DNA from: Mycobacterium sp.
Lineage (GTDB): Bacteria; Actinomycetota; Actinomycetes; RYN-182
DNA length: 48,388 bases
Direction of reading: 5' to 3'
NCBI GenBank assembly: GCA_025965515.1
Contig: JAOPWU010000002.1
Location: 1-48,388 of the forward strand
The notes beneath the pieces were generated by a model. That model was not told where the DNA came from, did no database searches, and saw nothing but the letters and a program-made list of their open reading frames with translations. Each line of letters starts with the position of its first letter. The stretch's first letter is position 1. Position numbers and translations under genes: made by a program. Of the stretch, positions 30,748 to 38,818 are shown piece after piece.

Positions 30748-31935
30748 TCAGCCGTCGACGCAGTCGCAGCAGCAGGCGTTGCAGGCGAGGTTGGCGCAGC
30801 AGTTGCACGCGAGCATCTCGCCGCAGCTCGGGCCACGGCGGTAGCCGTAGCCCGGGGGCGGGTAGCCGCGCCCGAACCGTCCCTGCGGGGGATAGCCGTA
30901 CCCCGGCGGCGGGTAGCCGCCCCCGCCGTACCGGCCGCCCCGCGGGCCGCAGCCGCCACCGCCCCGGAAGCCGCCCCCGAAGACAGCGGTGAGCAGCAGG
31001 CCCCACAGCGCGGCCAGGGCGCCCAGCGGCGCCAGGACGGAGCCGCCCCGTCGCTGTGCGGGCACGGCCACGGCGGGGCGGCAGCACGTCGCCTCGTGGT
31101 CCGGGAGCACGCGGTGGACCGCGCGGCGCAGCTCCCGGCCCAGCAGTACGTCGGCCAGCTCGGCGTCCACGAAGGCGGTCTCCCCCAGCGCCCGCCCGAC
31201 CTCCGCGAGCAGCTCATGCGCGAGCGCCGCGGCCGCGGGGTCGTCGGTGCCGGTGACCTCGAGCGGGTTGAACCGGCCGGCCGCCCGGTCCGCGGTCCGG
31301 TCCTGCACCGCGTCCAGCAGGTGCACCAACTGGCCGAACGCCTGGCCGCACGCGGCGAGCGGCGCGACGTTGGCCGGCCGGTCGGCGACCACGGCGGTGT
31401 GGGCGAACAAGGCGGCCACCGCGTCACCCGTAGGCCGCAGCAGCGCCCGGAGGCCCGGCGCGACCTGGCGCTCGACCGCAGCCGCCGCGCGGGGTGCCGC
31501 GAGGATCGGCCCCGTGGCGAGCCCCAGGTCGGCGGCCAGCGCGCCGCCGGTGCGAGCCAGGCGTCGGGCCACCCGCCCGGCGGGCTGCCGCAGGGCACGC
31601 GGCAGGTCCTCGTCCGCCACCTTGTCGGCCAGCCCCGCGCTCCCGGTGAGCAGCGCGCCCGCGGCGGCCAACCGGCCGGCGGCGCTCTCACTCGCGACCA
31701 CGGTCGCCCGCGCGAAGCCGCGCAGCGGGCACGGCGCCGCGTCGGTCGTGGGGACGGAACCCGCCTGCGCCTCCACCAGCACGCTGAGCAGCAGGACGTC
31801 GTAGCCGGTGAGCGCGCGCTCCGGCTGCCCCGCCACGTCCCGCAGGGTCAGACAGAGGCCGCACAGGTGCGCCTGCCAGCGCTCGTACAGCCTCGGCCCC
31901 AGATGGTCGCGGCAGGGCCGCACGATGCCTCTCAT
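30748..31935 (-). CDS. DUF5685 family protein with Gly/Tyr-rich repeats and a Cys-rich C-terminus
   Basis: HLCGLCLTLRDVAGQPERALTGYDVLLLSVL...; tail GYPPPGYGYPPQGRFGRGYPPPGYGYRRGPSCGEMLACNCCANLACNACCCDCVDG. Confidence 0.75.
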   Translation of the reverse strand: MRGIVRPCRDHLGPRLYERWQAHLCGLCLTLRDVAGQPERALTGYDVLLLSVLVEAQAGSVPTTDAAPCPLRGFARATVVASESAAGRLAAAGALLTGSAGLADKVADEDLPRALRQPAGRVARRLARTGGALAADLGLATGPILAAPRAAAAVERQVAPGLRALLRPTGDAVAALFAHTAVVADRPANVAPLAACGQAFGQLVHLLDAVQDRTADRAAGRFNPLEVTGTDDPAAAALAHELLAEVGRALGETAFVDAELADVLLGRELRRAVHRVLPDHEATCCRPAVAVPAQRRGGSVLAPLGALAALWGLLLTAVFGGGFRGGGGCGPRGGRYGGGGYPPPGYGYPPQGRFGRGYPPPGYGYRRGPSCGEMLACNCCANLACNACCCDCVDG

Positions 31936-31990
31936 GGCGGGCCCCCTTCCCCCACAGCGGCGCAAACACCCTCGGCGCCCCGGCGCCCCC

Positions 31991-32638
31991 TCACGGCGTG
32001 GGCACGCCGGTGGCCCCGGCACCGAAGATCGGGGGCACCGGGATCTTGCGATTGATCTCCTGTGTCTGCCCCAGGGTGGAGCGCGCGACGTCCAGCAGCT
32101 GCTGCTGCAGGTCCCGCGACTGCTGGAGCGTCGCCAGCGTGGTGCGGGCGACGGCCAGCGCCTGTTGCCCCGTCGCCAGCGTCTGCTGTGCGACGTCGAG
32201 CGCGGTCCGGGCGAGCGCCACGCCCGCCTGCACCGCAGCGGTCACGGTGTCGATGTCGCCCTTGAGGGTCTGCAGCGGCCCCAGGGCCGTGAGCACCTGC
32301 CGCACGGTGGCCAGCGCGGCGTCCGTCTGGCTGCGGATGGCGGCGGTGTCCTGCGCCGCGCCCGCGGCCGTCTGCAGCGCCTGGCTGCTGAGGGCCAGCC
32401 CCTGCTGCTGCAGGACGAGCGACTGCTCCGTCGCGTGCAGCGTGCGGTCCGCGTCGGCCAAGCTGGCGCGCCCGGTGTCGAGCGTCTGGTAGATGCCCGC
32501 ACGGGACGCGCCGAGGTCCTTGCGGACCTGCCCGATGTCGTCGCGAGCGCCGCGGGCGGGCCCGAAGACGAGTGCGGAGACGGCGGCCAGGAGCACGGCA
32601 CCGATGGCGAGGAGCAGGCCGAACTGCGGGCGCGTCAC
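31991..32638 (-). CDS. N-terminally membrane-anchored coiled-coil/helical protein of unknown function
   Basis: VTRPQFGLLLAIGAVLLAAVSALVFG TM, followed by about 150 aa Gln/Ala/Leu-rich helical heptad-like sequence. Confidence 0.65.
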   Translation of the reverse strand: MTRPQFGLLLAIGAVLLAAVSALVFGPARGARDDIGQVRKDLGASRAGIYQTLDTGRASLADADRTLHATEQSLVLQQQGLALSSQALQTAAGAAQDTAAIRSQTDAALATVRQVLTALGPLQTLKGDIDTVTAAVQAGVALARTALDVAQQTLATGQQALAVARTTLATLQQSRDLQQQLLDVARSTLGQTQEINRKIPVPPIFGAGATGVPTP

Positions 32639-32891
32639 GAGGAATCCTTTCCCGGACCCACCCGGGCACCGGTGCTGTCGAGCACGCGGTGCGGCGCACC
32701 CATGCCCCGCTCCTCTACCGCACCGGCGTAGGAAGTCCCGCCGCTGTGGCGGACCTCACAGTGACCGGACGGCCACGACGCGCGTGCGGTCCACCTGAGC
32801 ACTGACTGACAGCAGCCCGTGCGTGCGGTGTCATCCGCGAACCACCGGGCGGGTAACCGCACACCACCAGCTGATCGACAAAGGAGTCACC

Positions 32892-33359
32892 TTGACAGCC
32901 ACATCACCTCGCGGCCTCGCCGGGCGCAGCCTTCTCCAGACCGCCGCTCTCGGCGTGGGCGCCGTCTTCCTGCTCGTCGGCATCCTCGGGTTCATCCCAG
33001 GGATCACGACCCACTACGGCGACATGAGCGGCGCCGGCCACGACTCCATGGCGAAGCTCCTGGGCGTCTTCCAGGTATCGATCCTGCACAACATCGTCCA
33101 CCTGCTCTTCGGCATCGCAGGGATCGCGCTGTCGCGCGACGACGCGCGCGCCCGGGCCTTCCTGACCGGCGGCGGGGCCATCTACCTCGTGCTCTGGATC
33201 TACGGGCTCGTCATCGACCAGACGAGCAGCGCCAACTTCGTGCCGGTGAACACGGCCGACAACTGGCTGCACTTCGTTCTGGGCGCGGGGATGATCGCGC
33301 TCGGCGAGGGGCTCTGGCGCGCCCGCCGAGGCTCGCTGAACACGGGTGCTACCACCTGA
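32892..33359 (+). CDS. DUF4383 domain membrane protein
   Basis: LGVGAVFLLVGILGFIPGITTHYGDM...GVFQVSILHNIVHLLFGIAGIALS...NFVPVNTADNWLHFVLGAGMI; TTG start after AAAGGAG. Confidence 0.88.
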   Translation: MTATSPRGLAGRSLLQTAALGVGAVFLLVGILGFIPGITTHYGDMSGAGHDSMAKLLGVFQVSILHNIVHLLFGIAGIALSRDDARARAFLTGGGAIYLVLWIYGLVIDQTSSANFVPVNTADNWLHFVLGAGMIALGEGLWRARRGSLNTGATT

Positions 33360-33382
33360 GCGGCAGCACCGCACCACGTACC

Positions 33383-33421
33383 TCCCGCACCGCCCCGGCC
33401 ACCGGCCGGGGCGGTGCGGGA
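33383..33421. terminator. Bidirectional terminator between convergent DUF4383 and DUF6295 genes
   Basis: Perfect 18-bp stem TCCCGCACCGCCCCGGCC-acc-GGCCGGGGCGGTGCGGGA. Confidence 0.85.
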
Positions 33422-33423
33422 CG

Positions 33424-33702
33424 TCAGGGAGCGGCCGCTTCCTCGATCAGGCCGGGTGGAGCCGCGTCGAGCATGACGAGGATCGCCTCGGCCAGCTCCC
33501 GGGCCCGCGCAGGGTCCAGCTCCACCGCGACCCGGGCGGCCGCGCCCCGCTCGGGGTTGCGGAAGTCGATGTTGAGCGTGTGCGCGGCGGGGGCGTCGAC
33601 CGGGTGGTCCAGGTAGACCGTGGCGGCGGTGAGCGGGAACCAGCCGGTGGCGCCCTTCCCCGACCCGCTCATCGGCACGGTGGCCGTCTGATAGGTGCAC
33701 AC
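33424..33702 (-). CDS. DUF6295 family protein
   Basis: MCTYQTATVPMSGSGKGATGWFPLTAATVYLDHPVDAPAAHTLNIDFRNP... Confidence 0.75.
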   Translation of the reverse strand: MCTYQTATVPMSGSGKGATGWFPLTAATVYLDHPVDAPAAHTLNIDFRNPERGAAARVAVELDPARARELAEAILVMLDAAPPGLIEEAAAP

Positions 33703-33712
33703 TCCCCGCTCC

Positions 33713-34456
33713 TCAGCCGCTCAGGTTCTGGCCGAAGAACGCCCAGATCTTCTGCCAGCCGTCCTTGGCCGCCTCCGGCCGGTAGCTCGGCCGCTCCACC
33801 GCGAAGAACGCGTGCCCTGCGCCGGAGTAGGTGTGGAACTCGTGCGGCTTGCCGGCCTCGGTCAGGAGCTTGTCGAGCTCGGCCACCTGGTCCGGCGAGG
33901 GGTAGCTGTCCTCGGCCCCGAAGAGCCCGAGCAGCGGGCACCGCAGGTCCGGGACCCGGTCCGCCAGTGACCGGACGTGCAGCGGGAAGCCCTCGGGGGG
34001 CGTGCCGATGACGAACGCCCCGTAGCAGTCGACGGCGGCCTGGAGGTCCACGCTGGTCGCGGCGAGGAACGACTGCCGGCCCCCGGAGCAGTAGCCGATC
34101 GTGCCCACCTTGCCGTTCGACCCGGGCAGCGCGCGCAGGTACGCGGCTGCTCCGGCGACATCGCCCACGAGGCGGTCGTCGGGGACGCCACCGGCCGCCC
34201 GGGCCGCCGCTGCCGCGTCGTCGGGGTCCGCCCCGGGCGCCTCGCGGCTGTACAGGTTGGGGCAGAGCGCCAGGTAGCCGTGTGCGGCGAACCGCCGGGT
34301 GATCTCGAGGGTGGCCTCGTCGTAACCAGGCATGTGGTGAATGACGACGACAGCGCCGTAGTCCCCGTCGTCCAACGGCCGGGCCAGGTACGCCTCGATC
34401 TCGTCGCCCTTCGCCCCTGGGATGCGGACGGTCTCGGCCCGCAGGTCTCCGATCAC
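33713..34456 (-). CDS. dienelactone hydrolase family protein
   Basis: VVVIHHMPGYDEATLEITRRFAAHGYLALCPNLYSR...GTIGYCSGGRQSFLAA...DCYGAFV...SGAGHAFF. Confidence 0.93.
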   Translation of the reverse strand: MIGDLRAETVRIPGAKGDEIEAYLARPLDDGDYGAVVVIHHMPGYDEATLEITRRFAAHGYLALCPNLYSREAPGADPDDAAAAARAAGGVPDDRLVGDVAGAAAYLRALPGSNGKVGTIGYCSGGRQSFLAATSVDLQAAVDCYGAFVIGTPPEGFPLHVRSLADRVPDLRCPLLGLFGAEDSYPSPDQVAELDKLLTEAGKPHEFHTYSGAGHAFFAVERPSYRPEAAKDGWQKIWAFFGQNLSG

Positions 34457-34642
34457 CGATGTCCTCCTCCTGCCCGGCCGGCCGGGCGCCGCCCCGGTGC
34501 GCGCCGAGCGTATGTCCGTCCGCCCGTTCATACTGACGCGCCGGAGATCGCGGGAATCCGAGCAGTTGCCTGACACACCGTGCTGGAATGGGGATGCGTG
34601 AGCCCCGCCACACCCAGTCGGGGCCGCCCGAAGGAGCAAGCA

Positions 34643-36220
34643 ATGACCAGCGTCGAGACCCCGCCCACCACCGCGCTCCCCACCCCGCAGACGGGCCTGT
34701 CCCTGCAGCGGCTGTCGGAGCTCGCCTGGGAGCGCAACGGCGCCGAGAACCGGCTGATCTTCGAGGGCACCACCTGGACCGGCCTGCAGCTCGCCGAGCG
34801 GGCGCGCCGGCTGTCCGGGGGGCTGCGCCGCGCCGGGCTGCAGCCGGGGCAGCGCGTGGTCGTGTGCATGTCGAACTGCCCCGAGGTGGGGATCGCCTAC
34901 CAGGCGATCTGGCGGGCCGGCGCGGTGGCCACGCCCGTGATCTTCCTGCTGCGGGAGGACGAACTCGCCCACGTGCTCGTCGACAGCGGCGCCACGTTCG
35001 TGATCACGACGCCGGAGTTCCTGCCGAAGGTCGCCGCGGCGTCCGCCGGCACGACGGAGCTCCGCGGGATCATCGTCGTCGGGGACAGCCCTGCCGCGGC
35101 GGCGGCGGTCCCGGTACTCCCCTACGCCGACCTCGAGGACGGCGAGGAGGGGTCGCTCGTCGAGGCGGACAGCACCGAGATGGCCGCCCTCATGTACACG
35201 GGCGGCACGACGGGGCGCTCCAAGGGCGTCATCCTGAGCCACGACGCGCTCTCCGCGTCCGCGTGGGCCGCGACCGCGTCGGCGTACGACCCGGAGCTCG
35301 CGGTCTCGCTGCTGCCGCTCCCGCTCTCCCACGTCTACGGGCTGATGCTCAACGTCACCGGCCTGCACGCGCCGCGCCCGGGTACCCAGGTGCTGTTGCG
35401 GTGGTTCGACGTCACCAGCTGGCTGCGGCTCGCCGCCGAGCACCGGGTGCAGACCAGCGCGGTCGTCCCCTCGATGATCCAGCTGCTGCTGGCCCAGCCG
35501 CTGGAGGACTACGACCTGTCGGCGCTGCGCCGGGTCGGCAGCGGCGGGGCCCCGCTGCTGAAGGAGGTGGCGGACGCGTTCCGCGCCCGGCTGCCGCACG
35601 TCGAGGTCACCGAGGGGTACGGCTGCACCGAGACCGCCGCCATCATCGCGACGACGCCGCTCGGGCGCGGCCGGCAGGGCAGCGTCGGCAAGCCCGCGCC
35701 GAGCGTGCGGGTGCGCATCGAGCTGCCGGACGGCAGCGAGGCGCCCCAGGGAGCCGACGGGGAGATCTGCGTGGCGGGGCCGACGCTGATGACCGGCTAC
35801 TGGCATGCGCCCGAGGAGACGGCGATCGCGATGCGGGACGGCTGGCTGCACACCGGCGACATCGGCCACTTCGACGCCGACGGCTACCTGTACGTGGTCG
35901 ACCGGATCAAGGACCTCATCATCCGGGGCGGCTTCAACGTCTACCCGCGCGACGTCGAGGACGTGATGCTGGCGCACCCCGACGTGGTCGCGTGCGCCGT
36001 GGTCGGGCGCCCCGACACGACCTACGGCGAGGAGGTCGTCGCCTTCGTGCAGCTGCGGCCGGGGGCCACGGCGACGGTCGAGGAGCTGGTCGCGCACGCC
36101 CGCGAGCACCTCTCCGCCACCAAGTACCCCCGTGAGGTGCGCATCCTCGACGCCGTGCCGCTCACGAGCGTCGGGAAGACCGACCGCAAGGCCGTGCGGC
36201 GCACGCTGCTGGACGGCTGA
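34643..36220 (+). CDS. AMP-dependent acyl-CoA synthetase
   Basis: LMYTGGTTGRSKGVILSHDAL; EGYGCTETA; GWLHTGDIGHFDADGYLYVVDRIKDLIIRGGFNVYPRDVEDVML; SVGKTDRKAV; AAGGAG upstream. Confidence 0.95.
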   Translation: MTSVETPPTTALPTPQTGLSLQRLSELAWERNGAENRLIFEGTTWTGLQLAERARRLSGGLRRAGLQPGQRVVVCMSNCPEVGIAYQAIWRAGAVATPVIFLLREDELAHVLVDSGATFVITTPEFLPKVAAASAGTTELRGIIVVGDSPAAAAAVPVLPYADLEDGEEGSLVEADSTEMAALMYTGGTTGRSKGVILSHDALSASAWAATASAYDPELAVSLLPLPLSHVYGLMLNVTGLHAPRPGTQVLLRWFDVTSWLRLAAEHRVQTSAVVPSMIQLLLAQPLEDYDLSALRRVGSGGAPLLKEVADAFRARLPHVEVTEGYGCTETAAIIATTPLGRGRQGSVGKPAPSVRVRIELPDGSEAPQGADGEICVAGPTLMTGYWHAPEETAIAMRDGWLHTGDIGHFDADGYLYVVDRIKDLIIRGGFNVYPRDVEDVMLAHPDVVACAVVGRPDTTYGEEVVAFVQLRPGATATVEELVAHAREHLSATKYPREVRILDAVPLTSVGKTDRKAVRRTLLDG

Positions 36221-36253
36221 CCCGCGGCCCGGGTCGGGTGCGGTAGCCGCGGG
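36221..36253. terminator. Weak candidate terminator
   Basis: CCCGCGGC...GCCGCGGG, 8-bp stem with 17-nt loop between convergent genes. Confidence 0.4.
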
Positions 36254-36262
36254 CGCCCGCCG

Positions 36263-36541
36263 TCAGGGCGCGTCCGGCTCGCGGAAGATCGGGTTCAGCC
36301 CGTCGTCCTGCGGGCCGGCCTCCGCCGACGGCAGCGGGGCGTCGTCGTCCGCCGCGAACAGGACCGCGGGGCTCGCCTCCAGCGGCTCCAGCAGCGGCGG
36401 CTCGGGAACACGGAGCTCCTCGAGTACCCCGCTGTCGCCGGGCCCGGGCCGGTCCGCCAGCCGGTCACCGGGCTCCCCCTCGTCGCTCCCCGTCATCATG
36501 GCCGTGTCGGGCACCGGCCCCGTGGTCGCGTTCTCGGTCAT
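36263..36541 (-). CDS. acidic, probably disordered hypothetical protein (92 aa)
   Basis: MTENATTGPVPDTAMMTGSDEGEPGDRLADRPGPGDSGVLEELRVPEPPLLEPLEASPAVLFAADDDAPLPSAEAGPQDDGLNPIFREPDAP; GGAGGAG upstream. Confidence 0.55.
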   Translation of the reverse strand: MTENATTGPVPDTAMMTGSDEGEPGDRLADRPGPGDSGVLEELRVPEPPLLEPLEASPAVLFAADDDAPLPSAEAGPQDDGLNPIFREPDAP

Positions 36542-36625
36542 CCCGCTCCTCCAGCTCTCGTGGTCCCTGCGTTCCCCGTCACGTGCACCGCATCCGCGAC
36601 GCACGCCGGCGGGTAGGTTCGCCGC

Positions 36626-37255
36626 GTGACGAGCGTCGGGCTGCTGCTGGCGGCCGGCGCGGGCACCCGGTTCGGCCGGCCCAAGGCGCTGGTCCGGTTC
36701 GACGGCGAGCTGCTGGTCGAGCGGGGCCTGCGACTGCTGCACGAGGGCGGCTGCACGGCCGTCGTGGTCGTCCTGGGCGCGGAGGCCGAGCGGGTGCGCG
36801 CCGCCGCCGACCTGGGACGCGCCCGGGTCGTGGTGGCCGACGACTGGGCCGCGGGACAGTCGGCGTCGCTGACGGCCGGGCTGGCCGCTGCTGCGGACAC
36901 GGCCGCGACAGCCGCGATCGTCACCCTGGTCGACCAGCCGTTGCTGGGGCCGGCGGCGGTAGCGCGCCTGCGCGATGCGGGAAAGGGCACCGCCGGGAGC
37001 GCTCCCGCGGACGCGGCCATGGCCACCTACGGCGGCCGCCCGGGGCACCCGGTCCTGCTCGGCCGTGCGGTCTGGGCCGAGGTCGCCGCGCAGGCGACCG
37101 GGGACACCGGTGCCCGGGCGTGGCTGCGGGCGCACCCGGAGCGGGTGCGGCTGGTGCCCTGCGACGGCACCGGCCGACCGGACGATGCGGACACTCCGGC
37201 GGAACTCGCGCGGCTCGAGGCGCTCGGGCGCGTACCGGGGGCGTCCCCCGGGTAG
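36626..37255 (+). CDS. MobA-like NTP transferase (MocA-type molybdopterin cytidylyltransferase)
   Basis: GLLLAAGAGTRFGRPKALVRFDGELLVERGLRLL...VADDWAAGQSASLTAGL...TLVDQPLLGP; immediately upstream of Mo-hydroxylase subunits. Confidence 0.88.
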   Translation: MTSVGLLLAAGAGTRFGRPKALVRFDGELLVERGLRLLHEGGCTAVVVVLGAEAERVRAAADLGRARVVVADDWAAGQSASLTAGLAAAADTAATAAIVTLVDQPLLGPAAVARLRDAGKGTAGSAPADAAMATYGGRPGHPVLLGRAVWAEVAAQATGDTGARAWLRAHPERVRLVPCDGTGRPDDADTPAELARLEALGRVPGASPG

Positions 37256-37289
37256 CGGCGACCTCGGGAGCACCCGAGGAGGCGCGCGG

Positions 37290-37832
37290 ATGACGGGACA
37301 AGCCGGCGGGACGGTGGGCGCCGCGACGCACGGCAGCGTGACCCTCACGGTGAACGGGCGGCCGACCTCCCTGGACGTCGACCACCGCACGACGCTGCTG
37401 GACGCGCTGCGCGAGACGCTGGGGCTGACCGGGACGAAGAAGGGGTGCGACCGCGGCCAGTGCGGTGCGTGCACGGTCCTGCTGGACGGCCGCCGGGCCA
37501 ACGCCTGCCTGCTGCTCGCCGTCGCATGCGACGGCCGGGAGGTCGTCACCGTCGAGGGTCTGGCACCGGACGGGAGCCTGCATCCGGTGCAGCAGGCGTT
37601 CGTGGCCGCCGACGCGTTCCAGTGCGGGTACTGCACCCCGGGCCAGATCTGCTCCGCCGTAGGCATGCTCGCGGAGGCCCGCGCGGGGTGGCCCAGCGCG
37701 GTCACGCCCGACCCCACCGCGCCAACCGTCACCCTGGACGAGGCGGAGGTCCGCGAACGGATGAGCGGGAACATCTGCCGCTGCGCGGCCTACGTCAACA
37801 TCGTGCCGGCGGTCCTGCAGGCCGCCCGGTGA
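37290..37832 (+). CDS. (2Fe-2S)-binding subunit of xanthine dehydrogenase-family Mo-hydroxylase (PaoA-like)
   Basis: GTKKGCDRGQCGACTVLLDGRRANACL...FQCGYCTPGQICSAVGML...MSGNICRCAAYVNI: both 2Fe-2S motifs. Confidence 0.96.
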   Translation: MTGQAGGTVGAATHGSVTLTVNGRPTSLDVDHRTTLLDALRETLGLTGTKKGCDRGQCGACTVLLDGRRANACLLLAVACDGREVVTVEGLAPDGSLHPVQQAFVAADAFQCGYCTPGQICSAVGMLAEARAGWPSAVTPDPTAPTVTLDEAEVRERMSGNICRCAAYVNIVPAVLQAAR

Positions 37833-38818
37833 AGCCCTTCGCGTACGAGCGGGCCGCGGACGTGGCCGGGGCCGTCGCGGCGGTCACCGCCTCGCCGGGG
37901 GCGGCCTTCCTCGGCGGCGGCACCAACCTCGTCGACTACCTGAAGATCGGCACGCTGCGGCACGATCTGCTCGTCGACGTGACCGGGCTGCCACTCGACC
38001 GGGTCGAGGACCTCCCCGACGGCGGGCTGCGCATCGGGGCCGGCGTGCGCAACAGCGACCTGGCCGCGCACCCCGCCGTGCGGGAGCGCTACCCGGTCCT
38101 CTCGCAAGCGGTGCTGGCCGGCGCCAGCGGGCAGCTGCGCAACCTCGCGACCACCGGCGGCAACCTGCTGCAGCGGACACGCTGCCTGTACTTCCAGGAC
38201 GTCAGCAAGCCGTGCAACAAGCGGGAGCCGGGGACCGGCTGCCCGGCCCGGGACGGGGAGCACCGCGACCTCGCCGTGCTGGGCTGGTCGGACGCCTGCG
38301 TGGCCACATATCCGGGCGACATGGCGGTCGCGCTGGCCGCCCTCGACGCGACCGTGCGGGTCACCGGCCCCGCCGGCGACCGGGTCATCCCCCTCGAGGA
38401 ACTCCACCGGCTGCCCGGCGACGAGCCGCAGCGGGACTCGACGCTCGCGCACGGGGAGCTCATCACCGCGGTCGACCTTCCGCCACTGCCGCTGGCCCGC
38501 CGGTCGAGCTACGGCAAGGCCCGCGACCGGGCGTCCTTCGCATTCGCCCTGGCGTCGGTCGCCGCCGCGCTGGAGGTCCGCGACGGGCTGGTCGCGGACC
38601 TCCGCCTCGCCTTCGGGTCGGTGGCGCACAAGCCCTGGCGCGCGCACCACGCCGAGGAGGCCCTGCGCGGCGCGCCCGCGACGCCGGAGAGCTACGCCCG
38701 GGCGCTGGACGCCGAGCTGGAGCAGGCCCGACCGCTGCGGGACAACGGGTTCAAGATCCTGCTGCTACGGCGCATGGCCACGGCCGCACTGGACGAGCTC
38801 GCCGGAGGTGCCGCGTGA
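37829..38818 (+). CDS. FAD-binding subunit of Mo-hydroxylase (PaoB-like)
   Basis: AAFLGGGTNLVDYLKIG...LATTGGNLLQRTRCLYFQDVSKPCNKREPGTGCPA: Cys-rich insertion as in PaoB-type subunits; GTGA overlap. Confidence 0.95.
   Translation: MKPFAYERAADVAGAVAAVTASPGAAFLGGGTNLVDYLKIGTLRHDLLVDVTGLPLDRVEDLPDGGLRIGAGVRNSDLAAHPAVRERYPVLSQAVLAGASGQLRNLATTGGNLLQRTRCLYFQDVSKPCNKREPGTGCPARDGEHRDLAVLGWSDACVATYPGDMAVALAALDATVRVTGPAGDRVIPLEELHRLPGDEPQRDSTLAHGELITAVDLPPLPLARRSSYGKARDRASFAFALASVAAALEVRDGLVADLRLAFGSVAHKPWRAHHAEEALRGAPATPESYARALDAELEQARPLRDNGFKILLLRRMATAALDELAGGAA

Noticed and set aside
32821-32892. SigB/SigF-like promoter (GTGTC...GGGTAA) upstream of DUF4383
   Set aside because: The -10 GGGTAA (32851-32856) fits but the -35 is poor and the spacing is about 18-19 nt, too weak to claim
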